DNA of 64,000 nt from Aurelia coerulea (taxonomy: Eukaryota > Cnidaria > Scyphozoa > Semaeostomeae > Ulmaridae), in the NCBI GenBank assembly GCA_039566865.1, contig CM076951.1, positions 12,533,484-12,597,483 on the forward strand. Reading direction: 5' to 3'. A program made the translations under genes and the position numbers. The stretch's first letter is position 1. Each line of letters opens with the position of its first letter. Shown piece after piece: positions 56,014 through 64,000 of the stretch. A model generated the notes under the pieces. It was not told the DNA's origin and did not search any database. It saw only the letters and a program-made list of their open reading frames with translations.

Positions 56014-57585
56014 TGATCTTAATATCTCGGATCTTAATTTCTCGGATCTTAATTTCTTGGATCTTAATTTCTCGGATCTTAATATCTCGGATCTTAATAT
56101 CTCGGATCTTAATTTCTCGGATCTTAATTTCTTGGATCTTGATTTCTCGGATCTTAATATCTCGGATCTTAATTTCTCCGATCTTAATATCTCGGATCTT
56201 AATATCTCGGATCTTAATTTCTCGGATCTTAATTTCTCGGATCTTAATTTCTTGGATCTTAATATCTCGGATCTTAATATCTTGGATCTTAATTTCTTGG
56301 ATCTTAATATCTCGGATTTTAATTTCTCGGATCTTAATATCTCGGATCTTAATTTCTCGGATCTTAATTTCTTGGATCTTAATTTCTCGGATCTTAATTT
56401 CTTGGATCTTAATTTCTCGGATCTTAATATCTCGGATCTTAATTTCTCGGATCTTAATTTCTTGGATCTTAATTTCTCGGATCTTAATATCTCGGATCTT
56501 AATTTCTCGGATCTTAATTTCTTGGATTTTAATTTCTTGGATCTTAATATCTTGGATCTTCATTTCTTGGATCTTAATATCTCGGATCTTAATTTCTCCG
56601 ATCTTAATATCTCGGATCTTAATTTCTCGGATCTTAATTTCTTGGATCTTAATTTCTCGGATCTTAATATCTCAGATCTCAATTTCTCGGATCTTAATTT
56701 CTCAGATTTTAATTTCTTGGATCTTAATATCTCGGATCTTAATTTCTTGGATCTTAATTTCTTGGATCTTAATATCTCGGATCTTAATTTCTCGGATCTT
56801 AATTTCTCGGATTTTAATTTCTTGGATCTTAATATCTTGGATCTTAATTTCTTGGATCTTAATTTCTCGGATCTTAATATCTCGGATCTTAATTTCTCGG
56901 ATCTTAATTTCTCGGATTTTAATTTCTTGGATCTTAATTTCTTGGATCTTAATTTCTTGGATCTTAATTTCTCGGATCTTAATATCTCGGATCTTAATTT
57001 CTTGGATCTTAATATCTCGGATCTTAATTTCTCGGATCTTAATTTCTTGGATCTTAATATCTTGGATCTTAATTTCTCGGATCTTAATTTCTCGGATCTT
57101 AATATCTCGGATCTTAATTTCTCGGATCTTAATATCTTGGATCTTAATTTCTCGGATCTTAATATCTCGGATCTTAATTTCTCGGATCTTAATATCTCGG
57201 ATCTTAATTTCTCGGATCTTAATATCTTGGATCTTAATTTCTCGGATCTTAATTTCTCGGATCTTAATATCTCGGATCTTAATTTCTCGGATCTTAATAT
57301 CTCGGATCTTAATTTCTCGGATCTTAATATCTTGGATCTTAATTTCTCGGATCTTAATATCTCGGATCTTAATATCTCGGATTTTAATTTCTCGGATCTT
57401 AATATCTCGGATCTTAATTTCTCGGATCTTAATTTCTTGGATCTTAATTTCTCGGATCTTAATTTCTTGGATCTTAATTTCTCGGATCTTAATATCTTGA
57501 ATCTTAATATCTCGAATCTTAGTTTCTCGGATCTTAATATCTCGGATCTTAATTTCTTGGATCTTAATATCTTGGATCTTAATCA
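56014..57585. repeat. 15-bp minisatellite, about 105 copies
   Basis: Unit GGATCTTAATWTCTY (W = A/T, Y = C/T), almost invariant except at those two positions, plus rare extra changes (ctccgatc, ggatttta, gatcttga). As the unit length is a multiple of three, all frames stay open on both strands, giving apparent proteins such as (SDLNF)n and (RILIS)n. There is no promoter or splice evidence that any is made. Confidence 0.97.
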
Positions 57586-57590
57586 AGCCG

Positions 57591-58244
57591 AATCAATAGA
57601 TCCTCAAATTGTACAGTATATAAATTCTCACTAACAGACTGAATAAAATTGTTGAAACCAATAATCACCGTATCAGTTTGTGTTACAATCTTTTTTGAGG
57701 TACATGGCTGTAGAAATAAGCAAAATAGACAATCAATTTGCAAGTAAAAATGAACAAAATATCCTAAAGTGGTCTAACAGTTTGCCAAAAATCTGTACCT
57801 TTTTATCAAGGGCACAACACCACAAGACACGAAAATGATTTCCCTGAAGTGATTTCATAGTTTGGTCATTCATTAGACTGTTTGCAATGATGGCTCACTG
57901 ACGGCTTCCGGTTAATATTTTCCGGTATTGTGTTCCGGAACAGTTACATAAGGTTGAAAAGATAAACATCTATATTTGCCATTTTGATATACCTGATTGT
58001 CAAATTGATTGCAAAATAACCAAAAATATTTTAATGACAGCCTTCCAAACAGAGCAACCTTTTTGTTGGTCACACAGTAGCAGATGAGGCATGACGGATT
58101 TTGCAGTCAAGAAAGCTGCAAATCAACCTCCCAATAAATCTAAACTTAACAGTTGAGATAAATAAGTACTTTATATGTACAGAATAATTCAACCCCATCC
58201 CCCAAGTAAGACAACAATTATTCACCTAACTGCGTATGTAAAGT
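57591..58244. other. Non-coding, nothing recognised
   Basis: Nothing recognised; perhaps intronic to the minus-strand candidate gene. Confidence 0.35.
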
Positions 58245-58354
58245 TTGTCTCAAATTCTATATGAGGTGAGGTTTGTAATAGCGCAAAATTATCCAGTCAT
58301 ACTGTCTCTTGTTATTCACAGCCAATTTTTCGCCTGATGTCTAATTTGAGACGG
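58245..58354. repeat. ~110-bp inverted-repeat MITE
   Basis: TTGTCTCAAATTCTATATGAGG at the left and the near-complement CCTGATGTCTAATTTGAGAC at the right. Same family as 44154-44262. Confidence 0.65.
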
Positions 58355-58595
58355 AATGTAGTATTCTTTGCTTGGTTTTTTTCCATATCTTGTTGTTTTT
58401 CCTTTGATTATTCATATATATTTCGTCTTAGTTTTTGTGATGCCACAAAATAGCCATAGTATTTTGCATCCAGTGGCATCGTCCTCGTAGTGTAGTTAAG
58501 TATTTTGTAAGCAGCGTATTTCGTAAACTTGTATTGAAAATTTTTATTGGAATGTGAAAAAATAATAAATAAAATGATAATTCAATTTGACTAAC

Positions 58596-58640
58596 CGAAG
58601 AAATCATCAGTGGAAACAATGGGGATAGAGGCCTTTCACC
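58596..58640 (-). CDS. Candidate 45-bp exon
   Basis: Strong acceptor (ctgttttctttttcag|GGTG) and donor-like TTCG|GTTAGT on the minus strand. Fifteen codons, GERPLSPLFPLMISS, stay in frame with the exon at 59419-59493. Product unknown. Confidence 0.35.
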
Positions 58641-59418
58641 CTGAAAAAGAAAACAGCCATGCATCTTCATCAAAACGAGTGAGGAATTAAATTCACCCAA
58701 GAAATATAAAAAACTGAACAAGCAATCTTTAAAATGTAGAGAAAATATATCTAGGCCCTGTTTAAACTATACCTAGTAGCTATTGTTCTGTGTGTGACCT
58801 CTATCAGATGGGGCTACTGCTTACATTATATTGGACAGATAACGTCACATCTTGATTCAATGCAAGTGAGGCAATCTGTTTACATTATGAGGAAGCAATC
58901 CAGTACTGTCTCTTAATATTTTGTTTTACAGTTTTATTGCTCCTTACTGTTCTTGCCATAATAGCAATAGTATTTCCATGCAAACGGGGCCTTAGATTAA
59001 ATGCAAAAAACATACAGTTTTGTGTGTTTATACAATTATTCTATACCAGGTGAGTAAAAATAATGTATTTGTCAGGATTTCAGTTTGGAATGTCGGTCAT
59101 GTAATTTTCATTCCACAGCCAGCTAAACATGTTAACTTTTTTACTCACAAAGTATATCTGGAAATACCAATACAAATAAGTTTATTTAGGTTGGATTTAC
59201 ACAAAAAATCAAGATATTGAATCAAAATCACTTGAGTTAATACTGCACCTGATCGATAATGACTCTGTTTAGAACATGCATTTACACAACTTTAAAGCTA
59301 CATAGTTGCCCCTTGTTGTCATTTGTGCCACTTTCAATCTTTTCCCAATTATTTACAACCATTTTGAAATTTCTTTTTAATTAAAAAAACATAATATTTC
59401 TATTTCATATAAATTTAC

Positions 59419-59493
59419 CTGTACTTCAAAATCGGGAATAGGCAAGAATTCCATAGAAACCTCTTCGTGACTTCCTTCAACACTAACAATATT
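59419..59493 (-). CDS. Candidate 75-bp exon
   Basis: Acceptor tttttttccacatag|AATATT and donor GTACAG|GTAAAT on the minus strand enclose 25 codons (NIVSVEGSHEEVSMEFLPIP...). Both this and the 58596-58640 exon are phase 0, and their joined frame is open. Product unknown. Confidence 0.42.
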
Positions 59494-60039
59494 CTATGTG
59501 GAAAAAAAGATGTTATCAGGTTTCAGAGGTCAGGTTTAATAGTTCCTCCAGTATCATCATGATGTGTTGCACTTAAAGAGATTCAAGATTTCAATCAAAC
59601 AAGAAAAGAGTTTTCAACCAGCTGGATCATTCCTCGATACTGAGGGAAAAACATATTTTGCACATTCATTTGTGGTAAACCAAAAATACATCGCCCTGTT
59701 CCGATGACTGAAAAAGAAACCTCGAGTTACTTGGCCTAATAAAAATTTATTGGAAAAGTGATTGCTGTTGAATTATTTCTAATTTCATAGTTTGAAATAT
59801 TGAAGAGTTATTGTACCTTTCGCCACCGTATTCCGCAAAATCATTGTCGAAAAACACAGCGATAAAATCGAGATATCTTCATTCTATCGCCTTGTTCCGA
59901 GATTCTTTCTAAATATCCGTTTAGAAAGCTGAGTAAACGTGAAAGTGTTTTTAATGCAGTTCTGGTGAACGGTAGCAAAGAAACAAGAGAAAATATAATT
60001 GCTGCAAGGAAACACGGAGGGAAAATGGCGACTACTTAC

Positions 60040-60115
60040 GATTCCATCACAGGAAGGACTTTTTTTGCGTCCAATGTTGTAAGATTCACATGCCAGAAAA
60101 ACGTAAATGATGTCT
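60040..60115 (-). CDS. Candidate exon ending in a consensus donor
   Basis: On the minus strand, GGAATC|GTAAGT is a consensus donor. Upstream, two frames are open (one reading CESYNIGRKKSPSCDGI, phase-compatible with the 59419-59493 exon). The 5' limit is unclear because the LINE ORF begins within ~100 bp. It may be the first exon of the gene whose next exons are at 59.4 and 58.6 kb. Confidence 0.25.
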
Positions 60116-60128
60116 GAACATAAACCTC

Positions 60129-63100
60129 ATGGCGACAGCAAAGTATTTTTTCGCACGCTTTTTTAATTGTAGAAACCATTATCCTTGTAAACAAACATTG
60201 CATGAGTGTACACAAATAAGGCCCGATGATGTGCCTTGGTTTTGTTTGAATTGTACAGCAGATATGTTTCCCTTTGGTTCATTGGACAATGAAGAATTAT
60301 CTAACCTGAATGAATTAGACTTTCCATCTTTTGTAGAGTCAATACCATCCTTTGAAATAACTTCTGGTCTTACCAACTTGCCTAATTTAGGTGATTACGA
60401 TATTGATGAACATTTACCTTCTAATGTCAACTCTAGTTATCATACTCCCCAGGACTTATCTACACTGGATACTTCAGTAAAGGATCTTTCCTTATTTCAT
60501 GCGAATATCAGGAGTCTCTCACTTCATTTTGATGAACTTGTTTCAACTCTCTCAAACTTAAAAATAAACTTTGATGTTATTGGTGTTTCTGAAACTTGGA
60601 ATTCTTTTGAAAATCCTATTAAAACAAATGTGGAAATTCCTGGTTACAATTACTTTCCATCCCAGTCACATACCCAAAATGGTGGTGTTGCAATTTATGT
60701 GAAATCAGGACTTACTCCGATTCCTAGACCAGATCTAGGTAAGGACAGTACTGATTTTGAGTCGGTCTGGGTTGAAGTTGAAAATAAAAATGGTAAAAAC
60801 TATCTGTTCTGTTGTGTTTATCGTCATCCAGGTTCAACTTTTGACACCTTTAGTGAATATCTGCAAGAAACTCTGTCCAACCCTGCTGTATTTAATAAGC
60901 ATGTTTTTATCCTTGGAGATTTCAACATCAACCTTCTGAATTATAACTCTAGTACACCTATCACAAATTATGTTAATTTCCTTTTCTCAAAACAATTCCT
61001 ACCATACATCATTCATCCATCTAGAGTATCTGCACATTCTTCTTCTCTTATTGACAATATTTTCTCAAACATCACAGATAATGAAACCATAAGTGGCAAT
61101 ATTTTGACGCAAATAACAGATCATTTCCCTCAATTTTTAATTGTCAAACATGCTGGCATCACGTATAAGAATCTGTCATATTTCCAACATGATTTTTCTC
61201 ACTTCAATGAAGAAAATCTCCTAGATGATTTTGCAAACCTTGACCTTTCATATTTAAATGACAGTGCTTCAGATGTAAATGCAAAGTTCAATAGACTCCT
61301 ATCCAGCCTTGATGAATTGGTCAAAACCCATGCCCCCTTGAGAAAACTTACAAAGAAAGACATAAAGTTCAGGAACAAACCATGGATAAATGGCAAGATT
61401 CAAAAAATGATGCGCATCAGAGATCAGATACTCAAAAAGCTTAAAAAGAACAACAACCAAGCTCTTATCGATCTTTACAAAAAGTTTAGAAATCGGGTTT
61501 CGGTCTCCTTGAATGAAAGTAAGGCTAGCTACTTCTATAACTACTTTCAAAAGAACAGTAACAACATGAAACAATTATGGTCAGGAATCAAATCAGTTAT
61601 TGATGTCAAAAAATCAAGTAATATAAATGTGATAAATAAGCTTAAGGACTCAAATGGTAACATTACATCAGATCCCGTGGTCATTGGAAACGTATTCAAT
61701 AAATTCTTTGTTAATGTTTCTCATGATATCACCAAAAATATACCAAGATCCAACAAGTCCCCAGTGGATTCCATGGGGGACAGAGTTGGAAATTCTTTTT
61801 TCACTGCCCCTTCAGTTCCCTTTGAAATATCTGATATAATATCTGCCCTAAAATCTGGAAAATCTCTTGGTCCAAACAGCATTCCCATGAAGATTTTAAA
61901 ATGTCTTTCCCCATTGATCTCCTCTCCACTTTCTCAAATCATAAATGAATCATTTCAATCTGGAATATTCCCTGACAAGATGAAGTTGGCTAAAGTAATC
62001 CCACTTTTTAAGAAAGGCTGTCCACTAACAGCATCAAATTATAGACCCATTTCTCTTCTCTCTGTCTTCAGCAAAATTACAGAAAAGGTCATGTATGAAC
62101 GTCTCTATAAATTCCTAGAAAAGCATGAAATCTTATATTCATTACAATTTGGTTTTCGGGCTAGCCATTCCATTAGCCATGCACTGGTTAGTCTAACAGA
62201 AGCAATCAAAAGTTCATTAGACAATAGAAAATTTGGTTGTGGAATATTTATAGATTTGCAAAAGGCTTTCGACACAGTGAATCATGATATTCTTTCAATG
62301 AAACTAGAACATTATGGAATTAGAGGAACTGCTCAAGATTGGTTTAAATCGTATCTTTCAGACAGGAAACAGTATGTTTCAATAAATGGATCTAATTCCA
62401 GCTATCTCAATGTTACCTGTGGGGTTCCACAGGGTTCTGTTCTTGGTCCTCTCCTCTTCTTAATTTACATTAATGATTTACCTCTTGCATCTTCAAAACT
62501 AGCCTTTTACTTATTTGCTGATGATACTAACATCTATTATGAAGCTGAAAGTCTTGCTCAATTGCAGAATGTGGTTAACAAGGAATTGAAAAAAGTGAAA
62601 ATGTGGCTTGATGTCAACAAGCTGTCACTCAATATTGATAAAACCAATTTTATAATTTTTAAGTCTCCTCAACATTCTTCTCCTGAAACTGTCAGCATCA
62701 AAATTGGAAACCTTCCTGTAAAGCAGACTTGTTATGTCAAATTTCTTGGTGTTCTTTTGGACGAAAACCTGTCATGGAAATATCACCTAACTGAGCTGTC
62801 TAAAAAACTTGCTAGGACTTGTGGTATGTTTTTCAAAGTGAGACATTTCCTACCCATCAATGTTTTGATCTGTCTTTATAATTCTTTATTTTCACCTTTC
62901 CTGCAATATGGAATTTTGGTTTGGGGTCTCACCTACGAGACATATATCAATCCAGTATTCTTGTTGCAGAAAAGAGTTGTTAAAGCAATTTCATTTGCAA
63001 ATTTTACTTCACCTTCTACACCTATTTTTTCTGACTTAAAGATTTTAAAATTGCATGATCTCTTCCAACTGAAACTGCTTAGTTTTGTATATGATTGTGT

Positions 63101-63359
63101 GAATAGGATCTCTCCTTCTTGTTTTCATTCTTTCTTTGACTTAGTTGAATCCGTTCATCGATATGGTACACGGCAAGTCACCAAAAATGATATTTTCCTA
63201 ACCCAAAAAAATACCCTGCAATATGGTATCAGGTCAGTGCGCTATTGTGGAGCTAAATGCTGGAATGACATTCCTGTGGATATAAAGAAATCACCCTCTG
63301 CTAATATTTTTCGACGAAAACTCAAAGCCTTCCTCTTTCAAAACCACTACCAAAGTTGA
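60129..63359 (+). CDS. Intact LINE ORF2, 1076 aa (PHD remnant, endonuclease, reverse transcriptase), CR1/L2-like
   Basis: One uninterrupted ORF. Residues ~24-45 (ECTQIRPDDVPWFCLNCTA) look like the C-terminal half of the PHD-type finger found at the front of many CR1-like ORFs, so the copy is 5'-truncated within that finger. The first ~20 residues may be flanking DNA. The endonuclease runs from about 120 to 345 (HANIRSLSLHFDEL, VSETWN, GGVAIYVKSGL, GDFNINLLN, TDHFPQF). The reverse transcriptase follows (NYRPISLLSVFSK, FIDLQKAFDTVNHD, GVPQGSVLGP, FADDTN with the catalytic pair at 798-799, FLGVLLDENLSWKYH). The rest is thumb/C-terminal region. With all motifs present and no stops it may be a young copy, and the enzyme part may be functional. 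Confidence 0.94.
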   Translation: MATAKYFFARFFNCRNHYPCKQTLHECTQIRPDDVPWFCLNCTADMFPFGSLDNEELSNLNELDFPSFVESIPSFEITSGLTNLPNLGDYDIDEHLPSNVNSSYHTPQDLSTLDTSVKDLSLFHANIRSLSLHFDELVSTLSNLKINFDVIGVSETWNSFENPIKTNVEIPGYNYFPSQSHTQNGGVAIYVKSGLTPIPRPDLGKDSTDFESVWVEVENKNGKNYLFCCVYRHPGSTFDTFSEYLQETLSNPAVFNKHVFILGDFNINLLNYNSSTPITNYVNFLFSKQFLPYIIHPSRVSAHSSSLIDNIFSNITDNETISGNILTQITDHFPQFLIVKHAGITYKNLSYFQHDFSHFNEENLLDDFANLDLSYLNDSASDVNAKFNRLLSSLDELVKTHAPLRKLTKKDIKFRNKPWINGKIQKMMRIRDQILKKLKKNNNQALIDLYKKFRNRVSVSLNESKASYFYNYFQKNSNNMKQLWSGIKSVIDVKKSSNINVINKLKDSNGNITSDPVVIGNVFNKFFVNVSHDITKNIPRSNKSPVDSMGDRVGNSFFTAPSVPFEISDIISALKSGKSLGPNSIPMKILKCLSPLISSPLSQIINESFQSGIFPDKMKLAKVIPLFKKGCPLTASNYRPISLLSVFSKITEKVMYERLYKFLEKHEILYSLQFGFRASHSISHALVSLTEAIKSSLDNRKFGCGIFIDLQKAFDTVNHDILSMKLEHYGIRGTAQDWFKSYLSDRKQYVSINGSNSSYLNVTCGVPQGSVLGPLLFLIYINDLPLASSKLAFYLFADDTNIYYEAESLAQLQNVVNKELKKVKMWLDVNKLSLNIDKTNFIIFKSPQHSSPETVSIKIGNLPVKQTCYVKFLGVLLDENLSWKYHLTELSKKLARTCGMFFKVRHFLPINVLICLYNSLFSPFLQYGILVWGLTYETYINPVFLLQKRVVKAISFANFTSPSTPIFSDLKILKLHDLFQLKLLSFVYDCVNRISPSCFHSFFDLVESVHRYGTRQVTKNDIFLTQKNTLQYGIRSVRYCGAKCWNDIPVDIKKSPSANIFRRKLKAFLFQNHYQS

Positions 63360-63684
63360 TTGTAAACTTATTGATATAGAAAGTCACCATCTGCCCATAG
63401 TTTCTTTTATGCCTAAAATAATCAAATTTGTATGAGAATTTTTTGAAACAGGGGGTGCTCTCTCCTCGATTAGTTTAACTACTGAGAGAGCTCCTCCTTT
63501 AAGTAATTCCCCCCATGCAATTTATCTTTGTTCTTTGTTCGGTATTCGTATGTTGTATTAATTTTAGGTGCATTATTGTTATTATTGCAGTTTAGTTAAT
63601 TGTTTGTATTAATTAGTTTTGTTATGATAAATTGTATGTGGAGAATTTAAAATATGAAACTGAACTGAACTGAACTGAACTGAG
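60129..63684 (+). mobile_element. CR1/L2-like LINE with (ACTGA)n 3' tail
   Basis: The ORF is followed by a ~320-bp 3' UTR containing a stem-loop-like pair (gctctctcctcgattag...ctactgagagagctcc). It ends in about five ACTGA repeats (63659-63681) rather than poly(A). Microsatellite-like 3' ends are typical of CR1/L2-group elements. No target duplication was identified. Confidence 0.8.
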
Positions 63685-64000
63685 CAGCTAGTGATCGGAA
63701 AAAGGCAATGGGGCTCTACCACATCAGCTATAGATTCCAATAATGTATCTTTGAATCTCTGAAATATGTCAAGCACATCAAAAGTTTCAATACCATCTAT
63801 AAGATTAGAAATGGGACCCGATAATGTATCTAGGAACCTCTGCAATATTCCAAGCACATCAATGGTTTCAATGTGATTTATAAGATTAAGATTGGCTCCC
63901 GATAATGTATCTACGAGCCTCTGAAATACATCAAGCACATCAATGGTTACAAGGAGATTTATAATATTAAGAATGGGTCCCGGTAATGTATCTAGGAACA
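63684..64000 (-). CDS. Repeat protein coding region, 27-aa units, open at right edge
   Basis: The minus strand is open from the right edge to the LINE junction and consists of 81-bp units (taatgtatct at 63741, 63822, 63903, 63984). Each codes for 27 residues of the type FQR.(V/L)DTLSG...NLI..IET.DVLD(I/V). Substitutions between units are mostly conservative at protein level (I/V/L, D/N), suggesting coding constraint. Hydrophobic spacing suggests amphipathic helices. The last unit is followed by ESIADVVEPHCLFPITS, and homology ends where the LINE tail starts, so the LINE probably inserted in or beside this exon. No known family recognised. Confidence 0.6.

Noticed and set aside
56013..57500. 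Long apparent proteins (RILIS)n on plus and (IKIREIKIQ)n on minus
   Set aside because: Consequences of a 15-bp tandem repeat that keeps every frame open; no independent coding signal.
1..64000. tRNA, rRNA and CRISPR features
   Set aside because: No T-arm/A-box/B-box sets, rRNA cores or spaced identical repeats were seen; the tandem arrays lack unique spacers.

Overview
The window looks like AT-rich, transposon-dense animal genomic DNA, most probably from an anthozoan cnidarian (coral or sea anemone). This is an inference from intron-split coding pieces, the transposon mix, and a cysteine-containing exon at 45.4-46.0 kb resembling an uncharacterised family I associate with cnidarians. There are no operons, ribosome binding sites, tRNA or rRNA genes, or CRISPR arrays. 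No housekeeping gene is recognisable.

Layout. 0-4.2 kb: a non-LTR retrotransposon ORF running off the left edge (minus) beside a broken DDE transposase (plus). 5-15 kb: small terminal-inverted-repeat (TIR) elements, a 7-bp minisatellite, a BEL/Pao integrase relic, a foldback element and a hAT relic. 15.5-17.6 kb: a heavily deleted BEL/Pao element between two LTRs. 18-22.2 kb: mariner and integrase relics. 23-25.5 kb: a hAT-type MITE, a cluster of X-box-like motifs and a complete hammerhead ribozyme motif. 25.7-34 kb: a large uncharacterised multidomain gene (minus) split by a 4.2-kb transposon with exact TTAA target duplications and an intact 776-codon transposase. 35.1-39 kb: a 3.8-kb foldback element with 834-bp arms. 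39-43.1 kb: a poly(A)-tailed non-LTR element with a 2A-like ribosome-skipping motif and one nonsense codon. 43-49 kb: short coding relics, a 67-bp minisatellite and one cysteine-containing exon. 49.8-54.1 kb: exons of a cysteine-rich minus-strand gene with two foldback elements and a mariner MITE in or next to it. 54.6-57.6 kb: a gag fragment and a 1.6-kb array of a 15-bp repeat. 58.6-60.1 kb: candidate exons. 60.1-63.7 kb: an intact endonuclease/reverse-transcriptase ORF with an (ACTGA)n tail. 63.7-64 kb: a 27-aa repeat coding region running off the right edge (minus).

How it fits together. The window is best read as nested insertions. Target duplications visible by eye (TTAA, TA, 8-bp, and 9-12-bp) order several events. 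The TTAA transposon entered a coding exon, and the flanks of that exon still join in frame. A 54-bp MITE sits inside a foldback element. The large foldback supplies the start codon now used by the downstream 2A-bearing ORF. Three foldback elements share one unusual architecture: subterminal arms built from short tandem repeats plus 9-12-bp target duplications.
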